From positions 54,612,012 through 54,676,011 of the forward strand of contig OY997590.1 in NCBI GenBank assembly GCA_963921825.1: DNA of 64,000 nt, written 5' to 3'. Both the position numbers and the translations under genes were made by a program. The notes beneath the pieces are model-generated. The model did no database searches. It was not told where the DNA came from and saw nothing but the letters and a program-made list of their open reading frames with translations. Below, piece after piece: positions 35,868 through 46,463 of the stretch. Every line of letters begins with the position of its first letter. Positions within the stretch are counted from its first letter, which is position 1. The stretch is from Erodium maritimum (Eukaryota; Streptophyta; Magnoliopsida; Geraniales; Geraniaceae).

Positions 35868-36397
35868 CGTGAAAATAGTTGTTTCCAAGAGAATACGAAC
35901 CATTCAAAGAATATAAACCCGTGTACATTAATTGATACGTGTATCTAAATTTAATTAATTATTTTATGTGCAACCAATTATGTTCAATTGGTCTAAGTTT
36001 TTGTTGTAATACTAAGAAGGTAGAGTTACGGTTGAATGATAGAAATATGTCAAATCTTCCCTTCACATATTCAATTTACTATTTCAGTATTTTATAATAA
36101 GTGTGATTGTGATGCATAACTGGGCAGTTGATATTTGTGTAAACAAAATCTTATGTGATGAGGCCAAGTGCTCCAATGTGGACTAACTGACCATGTCAGC
36201 TGAAAGAGATCGTAAAAGGGATTGATTCATAATTCATCTTTCTTGTATATTTAAGAATCAAACAATAAATTGAAGACTATTGTTAAATTATAAACAACTT
36301 GTATAACCGTAGGAAAATAAACTATTAGACTCTTGTCATGTATAGAAGTAGATGCAACAACCAGAACGGAATTGATAAAAAATCATCTATTTAAATA
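35868..36397. other. Intergenic AT-rich sequence
   Basis: No gene or repeat seen up to the Harbinger-like terminus at 36,401. Confidence 0.5.
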
Positions 36398-36400
36398 TAA

Positions 36401-36440
36401 GAGCATCTCTAATATTAAATATTAGTTAATTGGAAGGAAG
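36401..36440. mobile_element. Possible PIF/Harbinger terminus
   Basis: GAGCATCTCTAATATTAAAT preceded by TAA (36,398-36,400) looks like the terminal inverted repeat and TWA target of plant PIF/Harbinger elements. It would fit the Myb-like ORF remnants at 37,658-39,162. The opposite terminus was not found. Confidence 0.4.
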
Positions 36441-36483
36441 GGTGGTAAAAATATATTTTCACTTTCTCTTTTTCAAATAACTA

Positions 36484-37420
36484 ATTTTTTTTTTTAAACG
36501 GGTAACCGGAGAATTATATTAATACCCAAAGGTAATCAAAACAAGAGAGGACGAGAACGTCCAGGGTTCCAGATGTATGTCCGAGTCGACCGTAGCAGGC
36601 CCAGCGCTCATGGACCCATAATAATAACATACTTGATATCGTAGGTACAAACTCAAGACAACTCCTTACCAACGCCTCAAAACAGCGAGACTTGAAATGA
36701 AAAGTCATAATCAACACAAGAAATAGAATGACTAGCCAACAATTTATTCGACCTAAAACATGATAAAAAATTAGCACACGAACGAAAGAACAAACTACCA
36801 AATCTGCGATGCCTGTTCTTCTGGGCACCGTGCCATTGGAGCGTTCTGATATCGTCAATTCTTCATCTTCATTCGCCCAGATCTTTCGAAGTAGTGCGGG
36901 AGACGGGAGCAACGATTCGACCCGCAATGGTTTGTTCGGGATCGAGGGTCCCGACTTCGGGTGTCGTGGAGTCAGGCCCCGACCTGTCGTCCCTCCTCCC
37001 GGATCCCAGATCCATCGAGGGAGCGGACCCATGCCGGCGAGGGGTGGCCCTGGGGCGGGAGGCCGCTGCAGATGGAGGACGACGCATGGAGCCCGTATCC
37101 CGGAGAACGTCGGTAGGAGGGCCACGGTGGCTACTGAAGGATGCATCGAATCGCGAGGGTTGAAACCCGGTGGGAAGAATGACCTTGGTGGTGTGTAAAA
37201 GGGTTAGCGCCGGACAGTGACCCGGTTGATCTGATCGGCGATGGCGTATGAGAGACAGGAACGGCGGCGTGGACCCTAAGCCTAGGGTAGAGAAGAACCT
37301 CAGAAGAGGTGGACAGAGCGCTTAGAAGCAGGGGGCTTCAATGGTTGAAGCAAAGGCTTCAAAGGTGGCTGCAATGAAGGAAGGGGGTGGGGGCGGCGGC
37401 TGCTCGCAGAGAGCAAACCC
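36484..37420 (-). mobile_element. Non-LTR insertion with 12-bp TSD
   Basis: TTCAAATAACTA occurs at 36,472-36,483 and 37,421-37,432. The left edge is an A and 11 T, then AAACGGGTAACC, so on - the element ends in poly-A. The 5' part on - (TTTGCTCTCTGCGAGCAGCC and on) looks like a LINE leader. It is about 937 bp, without reverse transcriptase, so an internally deleted or non-autonomous LINE. The - frame of 210 codons (36,514-37,146) and the + frame at 36,809-37,198 show no recognisable domain. Confidence 0.88.
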
Positions 37421-37657
37421 TTCAAATAACTAGTTCCTACTACTAGCTCTATAATAATAACTACTAATTAATTGTAAAAACTAGTTGTTTGGGTGGTTTT
37501 GTATTTTTTTTAATATTTTCAAAATAACCTCAAAATAAACTACTAATTTTATTCATACCAAATACAAAATACATACGATAATTAAACAAACGACATTGAA
37601 ACAAACCATAGGATCATTCAGCTAATTTTTAATCGCACCAATGTACAGACGCCGCTT

Positions 37658-38022
37658 CTACTGATCTTTGAGCAACTCCCACACATCATGTTTTGTCCAT
37701 TTCTCGTGCTTGTCCTCGTAATCGGACACAGTCGCAACATAGATTTTCTTATCGGTTGCTCTTTTTTAGGTTCGTTGAGACGTCCCCGGTAGATCTTATC
37801 GAAGTGCCTGCACTTTTGGCTAATCTTTCCAAAAAGATCCTTCATTTGTTTCTGCGCCCGTTTAGGCCAACTTTTGTCTCCAGTGGCAACGAAATTGAGT
37901 TAGAGATTGTGCCAATACTTTCCGCCGACCTCGGCAACGTTAAGCCACGTGAGCATCAAATGCAATTCCTCCTCTAGCGGCCATACTGGACCACTTGCCA
38001 AAGAACCCGTTGAAGAATTCAT
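37658..38022 (-). pseudogene. Decayed Myb/SANT-like, NAM-associated ORF (copy 1)
   Basis: On - from ATG 38,022: MNSSTGSLASGPVWPLEEEL, then HLMLTWLNV, like the N-terminal Trp-rich Myb/SANT domain of plant proteins with a NAM-associated C-terminal domain. After frameshifts it ends EDKHEKWTKHDVWELLKDQ, the usual xHxxxWxxLKxQPKW block of that domain, here stopped after LKDQ. Such proteins accompany PIF/Harbinger transposases and are often misannotated as glutathione S-transferase T3-like. At least two frame breaks make it non-functional. Confidence 0.6.
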
Positions 38023-38309
38023 TGTTGGGAGAAAAAAAAGAAGAAAATTAGATGTTGAAGGAGGAGAGAATTGGTGGGAGGTGTGAGGATGACTGAAGGA
38101 GGGAGTTTATTTTAGGGAGGGGAGGCCTCGGCTTCGGCGTGGTAGCAAGCAACAACCATTATTCCCCGAATAGTGTGCGTGCACAAAAATCGAGACACCG
38201 AGGAACCGATAAAAAATCGACAATTCATTCGTTTATTAATGAAAAGGCGTTGAAAATGTGTACAAAGCGGGAAAAAACAAATAACATCTAATTTTATTAA
38301 TCTGATGCT

Positions 38310-39162
38310 AAATCAAAGTTGCCCCAATTGTTTCCCGATGTTCTCAATAACCACGTCACGAGCCGGTTGTTCCTCTAGGGTCATATTGGAGGTGTCTTGG
38401 CTATTCATTGTTGCTAACGTATCAAGAAAACTTTGAAGGTTCCTTTATTTGGTATCAGAAATTGTGCGCTGCTCCGCAACTTGACCTTGAAGAAACTTAG
38501 CTATGTCGGCTTGGTTCTCCACTTCATTATCCGTCTCCACTTGTTTCCCTTTTCCTTTGCCTATGACTTTAGCTTTCGCTTTTTTCTTCCCGATCGGATG
38601 CTCATCTTGTACAAGTGAGGTCAACTCGTACTCGGTTCTGTCGGTTGATGTGTAGTTGCAATGTCGTTCAATCTTGTACGCTTGCTTGCTTCACTTTTTG
38701 CATTGGGTTCCGACTCGTCTATGTCTACTAGACATTCCAGGAACATCTTCACATCCTACTTGGGGTGCCCCTTCACGATGTCCCAAACATGCTTCCAAGA
38801 GAACTCGTGTTTCTCCTCTTTCTTGTAAGAAGCTTCTAATCATGCCATGATTTGAGCATCGTTCCTCCCACTTTGGTACGCGTCTGCAAATTGCATGTAC
38901 TTCTCATAAATTTACTGACTTTTTTGTTGAGCTGATGCTAGTGGTCCTTTTAGTTCTTCCAGGAGTGTTATGGGCCGGTTGGGTTCCTCAATTGATAGAC
39001 CTCGTCCCCGACTTTCGTCTAGTATTTCTCGGTCTTCTCGGACTTCCCTCCGATGCTATCCATAGAATGATTAAGTCATGCCTTTTCCAACCCCTCCTCC
39101 TCCACAATGGTCCATCTCAGCCTCGGAGGTGCAATAGATGTTGATTTCTTTGCACGACTCAT
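38310..39162 (-). pseudogene. Decayed Myb/SANT-like, NAM-associated ORF (copy 2)
   Basis: On - from ATG 39,162: MSRAKKSTSIAPPRLRWTIV, then in-frame stops. The NAM-associated block is at about 38,758-38,850 (EEKHEFSWKHVWDIVKGHPK, with Trp of the PKW replaced by a stop), followed by DVKMFLECLVDIDESEPNAK and a basic region. It has the same architecture as copy 1 and the same strand, so a tandem pair or two parts of a rearranged element. Stops are scattered through it. Confidence 0.6.
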
Positions 39163-39398
39163 CGATAGATTGGTTGGGGCAGATGGGAATGTGGTTTGTT
39201 GGTGAATTGTGGCGACGACCATTTGGAATTGTTGAGCTGGTTGAATTGAGATTACGACTCGGATAGGGTGGGTTGGAGGAGGGAGGTGTAGGATTCGAGA
39301 TGAGAGTTTAGCTCTTTTTTGGTTGCTGCCGACTCATCCTCGTTTAAAATGATGGATTAGAAGAGAATAGGTGTAAATTTTGTGTAGGTGTGGTGTTG

Positions 39399-39406
39399 TA
39401 TTTATA
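39399..39406 (-). promoter_or_regulatory. TATA box
   Basis: TATAAATA on -, about 240 bp upstream of the ATG of NAM-associated copy 2, in a suitable context (CCTATAAATACAAC). Confidence 0.4.
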
Positions 39407-40100
39407 GGAAAATTTATCGGAGTTTTGAAAATAAGTGGTGTCGTGTCGCAACACATTTGGTGAAAATCAGTCAGTGCCACGCGTCGCGTCACAAATCGTT
39501 ACAGGACCAACCCAACACTGTCCTCTCATCTTCCTCGATGAGAGTTGGTAAACAACCTCGTTGGAAATTATGATAGGCGGTAACGGGGTTGGGGGTTTGA
39601 CTATATCACCTCCCAACCGGTCTCGAGTCCTATTTGTAAGGACCATGTTCCTTGGGGTGATCACCTAAGTCCCCCCGTGAGCCAAGGCAACCACCGCTAT
39701 TGGTATTTAGCTCATTGGTCTCGAATTAGTGTGCGTATCTTTGGTTTCCATCCTAGCGTAGAACTATATTTTCCTTTTCCATGTAAGTCGGATCATCTTC
39801 TTGATTTTCACAGATGGTACTTTGGTGAATTGTACCGGGTTTCATCTCTAGACATAGTTTTCTATTCTCTGTTGTGTACTTTTGACTTTATGCGGTTAAT
39901 GGAAAGCATACAAAACAAAATGGTCGTATTTGAATTCATCACTCGACAGTTACATTTAATTTAATAATTAAACATGGTTGCAACATGTAAGGTTGTAGCT
40001 TGATCTCAATAAGTCTCTCTCCTACATATTTGAAAAACCATTCAACCAAATGTATCATCAATTTGTGAAGAAAGAAAAAAGTAGCAGACGATCAACAACA
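39407..40100. other. Intergenic; upstream region of peptide gene 2
   Basis: Moderately AT-rich. The short + frame at 39,677-39,964 has no recognisable motif. No element ends were seen. Confidence 0.45.
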
Positions 40101-40417
40101 ATGGCAATCAATCATAAGACTTCACCTTGTACTTATTTGGTAATTTTATGTTTTCTCTTGATCACAGATGTCACGCATAAAGTTTTGGTTGGTGGTCAAG
40201 AAATACAGAAACATCCTCAAAACGGTAATGATTCTTCTTCTTCTTTGGCAGCTGATAGCTAAGGTTGATGTTTACTTGATGACATAGATGCAAATTGTGT
40301 TGCTTGGCAGAAGATATTGTGGGAAATAAGGAAATCCGAGCTGTGAAAAGACAATGTTCAATAGGAGTATGTGGACACGGTTCACCAACATCCCCCTCTG
40401 GTTCATTAATCCCTTAA
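40101..40417 (+). CDS. Short secreted peptide precursor, two exons (peptide gene 2)
   Basis: Exon 1 is 40,101-40,224 (124 nt), the intron 40,225-40,310 (86 nt, GTAATG..TTGGCAG, phase 1), exon 2 40,311-40,417, giving 76 residues. The start MAINHKTSPCTYLVILCFLL is a signal peptide; an in-frame ATG at 40,050 would add 17 residues but bury the signal. Exon 1 ends in HPQN plus one base, exactly as peptide gene 1 ends in FLQN plus one base. Exon 2 encodes a dibasic-like KR then QCSIGVCGHGSPTSPSGSLI and a final Pro; KR before the last block could be a processing site. Both Cys are in the mature part. Product class not recognised. Shared exon length and intron phase support paralogy with gene 1, 4.5 kb away. 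Confidence 0.55.
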
Positions 40418-40698
40418 CAAACACTCGTACGGTCATTGCACACACAGATTGTATTGTAACTAAGTCCATGTAAACCTAGTAAGAAGAAGCCTACACATAT
40501 CATATAAGTCTAGTTTTGGATGATGAACCAGACCGTGACAGCTTACCATGTATTTCTGGTTGTTATCAGGTTGCTTAATTGTTCCATAATCCTCTATTTT
40601 GATGATTGCTAAGTAAAGTTAGACTACTTTTTAGTGTAAATTACACTCTATTATATAAATTAATTATCGTAATTATACTAAAATTTTGGAAATCAATG
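40418..40698. other. 3' flank of peptide gene 2
   Basis: AT-rich, no gene seen. Confidence 0.5.
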
Positions 40699-40713
40699 GG
40701 TCTCTTTTCCTCT

Positions 40714-41626
40714 CTAGACTTCGAACTTTGAAAATCCTAGCCGTCAACAACAACTTTTTCCGTCGTCACCGACGACGGCCCCGACCTCGGCCAAGGTTGT
40801 TGCCCGTGGAGGCTCCTCCTCCCCTTCTTCTCCTGACTTCCTTTCCCCCTTTCTTTCCTCTCTTTTCCCTTGCTTCTACTTCCTTCGCTCAGTTTGCTTC
40901 TTCCTTCAGATCCGTTCCTCCGACAGGTCGTTACGTGGTGTCCAGATCTTTCGATCGTGGCGTGGTGGTGGCGCGGAGTTGGAGTGGTGGTCGTGTTTAC
41001 TTGGCCGACCTCCTCCTTCACGGTTTCCATTGTTTCACCTCTTTTATGGGGCTTTGGAATGGGGTTCTACTAGAGCCAGAGTTGTCGGAAGTAGTCGGAG
41101 TTTTGGGCTCCGGCCATTTGCTGGCGAGGAGTGTTGCTGGTGGTCTCTAGCCGGCGTCCGTTCTGGTGGCTTCAGTGTTACGCTTTGGTGCCCATGTTGT
41201 AGATCTGGGAAAGCATCCGGCACGTGGTAAGTTTGTCTGTCGAGACTGATTCTTCTCTTCCTGGGTTCATAGGCCTTAGGGATGGCTTCCCGGAGTCTTC
41301 TGTCACGACGGTTCAGACGACTTCGTGTTGGGTCTGTCCTTGTGGATTGTGGCACGCAGGTAGTTCGGTCGACGATTGCTCGGCTCGCCGTACTCGGATT
41401 GGGTTTGTTTGGACTAGGATCTGATCGGGGTTTTCGACCAGGTTGGCTCTAGTTCTAGGTCGGGTTCTGGGTCGGGTCCTAGGCCGGGTTCTGGCCTGGT
41501 TTGGTCCAATCCATACTTCCGATTGTTGTTCTCTGGTTAATCTGATCCTGTTTCCGGGTGGAAGACTCCGTTGACTTGTCATTCCTAGTGTTGGCCAATG
41601 AGAATGAATCAATGGAGGTCCAGTTT
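40714..41626 (+). mobile_element. LINE-like element, 5' part (split by Gypsy)
   Basis: GC-rich leader-like sequence with CGACGACGG and CCGGCG runs, like those at 26,050-27,220 and 58,550-59,600. It continues after the Gypsy at 53,119 and ends at 53,895. GGTCTCTTTTCCTCT (40,699-40,713) and GGCCTCTTTCCCTCT (53,896-53,910) match at 13 of 15 and are a plausible old target duplication. Overlapping frames on both strands are not supported as genes. Confidence 0.55.
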
Positions 41627-42089
41627 TGTCACGCCCCAAATCCGGTTTTGACCGGACTCGAGACGTGAACTTAAAACGATAATAATTAAAAAAACTTTAA
41701 ATGAATAAGGTTTAAAGTAATAATAAATTGTCACCACAATCCGATAAAAGATTCAACAGCCCATAAATCCAAAGTTCAAGTTTAATTCAAAAACACGGTA
41801 CGTTTCTAGACAAGCTAGCCTAGGTTCCTCGTTAGCTCCCAAGCATCGAGCATCCAGCTAGTACAAATCCCGCTCAAGACCAGAAACACAACAAAGTAAG
41901 GGGGTGAGCTTTCGCTCAGTAGGAAAAGTAGTTAAGGTTATGAACATTAGTTCACTACCACGATTTACCGTCCAATTAGGGCATACTAGTAAGCATAACA
42001 ATTAAAAGTCAAACTAAACAATTACTCCAAGACAACGCCTGACCTTCACTCAGGCATAACCCGCAAATCAAACTCACAATGAACCAAAC

Positions 42090-44099
42090 TGTCACGCCCC
42101 AAATCCGGTTATCGCCCGGACCCGAGGCATGACGAGTAATAGAAGACAATCAAAGTGATAAAACAACATTTACTTCCTGAAATTCTCCATTGATGAAAAT
42201 GATCCGTTAAACCGAGTTCAAATACGATAACCCTCCAGGGGTGTAATAATAAACCTCAACAAGTTTTGGTTCAATACATTAAAAATAAAGAAATGTGAAG
42301 TCTCTATCATGCACCCACCCCGAACTTCTACTCCTCAATCAAGCCTGTAAACACAACAATGAACTCACAGGGGTGAGCTTACGCTCAGTAGGGAAAACAC
42401 ATAACAATGTAAACCTTAAACTCCAACGAATCAACGGCAACGCCCACAAGATCCACAATTTACCAACACAGTCAACAAGATAGTTCATAATACGACGAGT
42501 AGATTCAACAGTAAAGTTAACACAAGACTCTTAACAATCACAGGTAGTAGATAAACCGATCAATGCCGTGGCACATGAAGTCACCACCCTCCGATCCACA
42601 TCTCATGTGTCCTCTCGGATTTTCCCTCCAATCCAGAGGAGACGCATATCATTGAGACTATCGGAAACACCCTTCAGGGCACATATCGTCGGAAGTCTCA
42701 GAAACGTCTCCAAGGGATTTTAGGTCATCGGGAACCCAGGGCCATACTCCCATAGGAAGCGCACACGTGGGCAATTTAATGATAAGCAGTTAATAATTGA
42801 ATAACGCACTCAACAGAAATTCAAAGTAATACAAGCTCAATAACCACCAATCCAAATCCACACACGGCTCAACCATCACCAATTCACCACAACACATAGT
42901 ACACGAATCACGCAACCATAGCACACCAAATACACAATCCCAACTTACCGTTCACTTACCAGTTTCGAACCACCGGGGCATCGATCACCTGATTGCACCG
43001 CTTGGCACAACTAGTCATACTCGATACCCCCAACAACCAATCAAGTAAATCAATTAATCATTCGAATACAATCAACGAGCAAGTACGAGTATGATCAACT
43101 TAATCATAAAGCCTTCAAAAGAGCATTCAAGCATGCAATTCCACTAGTTTCATTAGACTCTTTAGCTTATCCACTACGCACCCAACAACCAAGCATGTGA
43201 TCCTAGCACGCAACTAATCCGAGGGCTTTGCCAAGGCTCCTCTACCAGACAATCATATCTCAAGTATTGAAAGCGAATTACGCTAGTGATTGGCATCCTA
43301 ATCGGTCACCACTAGACTCTTCCGGTTATTAGCAATTGAAAGACGATTAAGCTAGTTATTCGCATTCCATATGCATATCTAGGACCTTTTCCAATTTTAT
43401 TAACCTTGCATGCATACTAAGCATCATAAACGAGAGGTTAAGGCTTTCCCTACCTCAAGGTCCTCCTCTTCAACGCTTTGATGAAGTCCGATGATCACCA
43501 CCTCGCCCTTCCTTTGGGTCCCGGCGTGATCCTTGCTCCTCTAGCTCGATCCCCAAAGTCTCTAGGATGTGGAGATGAAGAAGATGCTAGTGTTTTTGAG
43601 GGTGGAAGGCTAGAGGAAGACTCCAAATGGCTCCTTCTTCTTTGATTTTCCTTCAAGCTTCCATGGGAGCTCTTCTCCTATGCTCTCCCCTCTCAATTTC
43701 GGCTACACTCAACACAAATGAGTTGAAATTGCTTCTCCAATCCAATATAATACCTAGATGTAGTAAATGACCAAAAGCCCTTGAGCTAGAAATCCATGTA
43801 GAAGCTTTTGGGAGGGTAAAAGGGACAATGACTATCCTTTTTCTCTCCTTCAACCACAAATAGACATGTGTCCACCTAGGTCATTTGAATTTCCAAAATA
43901 ATTTCCAGCACTTTTAAAATTGAAGCTTTAGTCGATATAAAGTCTCGTTTTGACCAAAATTGACTTTACCCAATATTATACTCAAACGAAAGGGTTTTCT
44001 CCCCTGAAGCCAACCGTGGTGATGGCTACTTCGTTTGGTTTCCGGAAAAGTCCCGAGTGACTTCCGGAGTCACCGGTTCGACCGGAAGTGGGTCTTACA
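42090..44099 (-). mobile_element. Nested solo LTR of a related Gypsy family, TSD AAAC
   Basis: 2,010 bp from TGTCACGCCCCAAATCCGG to GGGTCTTACA. AAAC is at 42,086-42,089 and 44,100-44,103. The uninterrupted 5' LTR shows the empty site (ACCAAACACATAC near 50,793), confirming insertion. The internal sequence groups with the LTR at 29,671 (shared ATGAAGTCACCACCCTC). A 4-bp duplication is short; the fifth base may have mutated. Confidence 0.93.
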
Positions 44100-44285
44100 A
44101 AACACATACACTCTTCTCAACTTTGCTCTTGATACTCATCACCTAACAATTCTCAATGGACAACGCCCACGGTTATCTCGCACCTGAACATAAGTGCGAA
44201 CTCGCACGGCAACACAGAAATCAGGTATAACAGCACCTCGAGTCACCAAACACTCTCACAAGACCCTGATCACAATTAGAACAAT

Positions 44286-44375
44286 GCACAAAGCCAAACA
44301 GCACGCACATCACACACAACAGACGACGTACAAAGCCAAACAACACGCACAGCACACACAGCAGACCCACACAAA
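44286..44375. repeat. 45-bp tandem duplication in the LTR
   Basis: Two similar units built on ACAAAGCCAAACAGCACGCAC plus CACACACAGCAGAC; the same duplication is in the 5' LTR at about 50,985-51,075. Confidence 0.75.
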
Positions 44376-46463
44376 ACGTAGTACAACCATTCATACATCT
44401 CCGGCTATCACAACCCGTTCCATTTATGTCGTACCGGAACACGAAGCCTCAATCCCGACATCTTCCCGTCATGTAGAATCGGGATAACATCCAAGACCAG
44501 AAATCCCTCAGTCGGACGTCTTCCTGTCACGTAGAATCAGGGCCTCACGCATACTGGACCAACACATACCTCGGTCGTACACCTTCTCGTCATAGAGAAT
44601 CGGGGTATCTACCACGCCATCCTTGGCCTCAATGACATGCACGGAAACTATCCCTCGGTGGAGGCATCGCACAGGTTACGCCTCCTCTTGGAACACACAT
44701 TAAGAGTATACCACGCATCACAATGCTATAGTTCACCTCGGTATACCAACCATCCAACTCACCAAAACACACAATCGGTCTATCACTCACCTGATCATAT
44801 CACAACAAAAGAATCACTTCATATCAAACACGACACACTTTTCCACACACAGTCACAACATGCTTCACTGAGTATAATCTTATTTAAACTCTCACACAGC
44901 GGTTATAACACGCATCATGCATCTCAATCAGCACGCAACCCTAAGGCTCGACATGGCCATTCTACCAGCACGGCAATTTCCCAAGTATTGAAAGCAAGAA
45001 TTCTAGTGAATCACATCCTACATGTTACTAAGACTCGTCCGGTTATTTAATAATCGAAAGCGGCTATTCTAGTGAATCACATCCTATATGCCAACTAGGA
45101 CCTTTCCGTTTATTATTAACTCCTAATCATGCATGCTAGTAACTTTCAGTAATTGAACCGGTATTCGCTACGTTCCCTACCTCAAGATGATCACAACAGC
45201 TGCGTCTCCTAGCTGCTGACGTCCGGGCCTATCTCCGGTCTTCTCGGGAAAAGTCCAAGTCTGAGGTCAACAGGTAAAGTTTCCAATCAGTCCCGGTAGT
45301 CCAAAAGTCCTCTGATTGTCCAATTAATCCTTTAAAAGTCCATTTTTAGGTTAATTAAATTATTAAAACTGTCCGACCCGGATCCGAGAACCAGACCCGA
45401 ATACGACCCGGTCCAGAACCAGACCCGACCGGACCCAGAACCGACCCGAACCCGGCTCCAGATCCGACCCAGACCCGAGTCCAGAACCCGAGTCAGATCC
45501 GGATCCAGAGACTTGGGCCTGGCCCAGGGTCTGTCTCTTGGTACAGTCATCCTGGCCCAAAGGCCTCTCTGGCCCAAGGCCCGTCTCTTGCCAGGGCCCA
45601 TCTCCCGGCCCAACTCAGGCTGGCCCAATGCCTTCCTGACCCAAGCCGTACTAGCTCGAGTCTGAGCTGGTTGTAACTCCGGCGACCTAAGGTTTGCTCC
45701 GGCCGCTGTCGACGGCGTCAGGGGTGCTCGAAGGGGGAGAAACGAGGGCGACGAAGGGCGTCAGGATCACGGCGAGGCCGTGGCCATGGCGGCCGTGGCT
45801 CGAGCGTGACCCAAACCTCGCTCCCGTCTCAGATCTGGCGAGCGCGAGGTTCACCGGCGATGACTCCGGCTGAACTCGTCTCAAATTGAGCTTGTCTCGA
45901 TGGTTTTTAGGCGCGGCGAGGTCGGGAAGAAGGGAAAAGGCGAGAGGGAGCTCGAACCGTGCGTTTCCCGTCGCTGGCGCGCTTGATTCGAGCTAGGAGA
46001 GGACGAACCAGAGGAGAAATTCTCCTGCGTCGTCTCGATTCGTGCTTGGAAGGCTCGACTTGTACTCAGAAGGGAAGAAGATGAGGGCGATGGTGGTGGC
46101 GATGTCTGGAGGAGAGGGAGATCGAGAGGGAGAGGATGAAGGATCGAGAGAGAAGGAGAATGAGGCGCTGCGTTTCTGCTTTGGGATACGTGCGGCGCGA
46201 GGAAGAAGAAGACGATGCGTAGGGTTTTGGGTCGGGCTCGCGTCTCGTGGGCCTGGGCGCGCGTGCTGGGCCTGGCCTGTGCGACCGAGCTGGGCCCGGT
46301 CCTCTGACCGGCCCTGTTCAGCCCAAAAACTCATTTTTTTTCTTTTTTGTTGATTTTCTTTTTAACTTGCACCCGTTCCAATTTTTCGACCCGTTTTCCA
46401 ACCACGACGTTCCCACTAATAAATTTAATTATATAATTCTTTTAAACCGGGGCGGTCTTTACA

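Larger units (their letters stand above)
41627..46463 (-). repeat. 3' LTR of the Gypsy element (interrupted)
   Basis: TGTCACGCCCCAAATCCGG to GGCGGTCTTTACA. Removing the nested LTR and its 4-bp duplication gives about 2,823 bp, against 2,775 bp for the 5' LTR. The two are alike along their length with small indels. Confidence 0.93.

Noticed and set aside
38446-38455. TGGTATCAGA as a primer-binding site
   Set aside because: No LTR end precedes it, and it lies within the NAM-associated pseudogene remnant.
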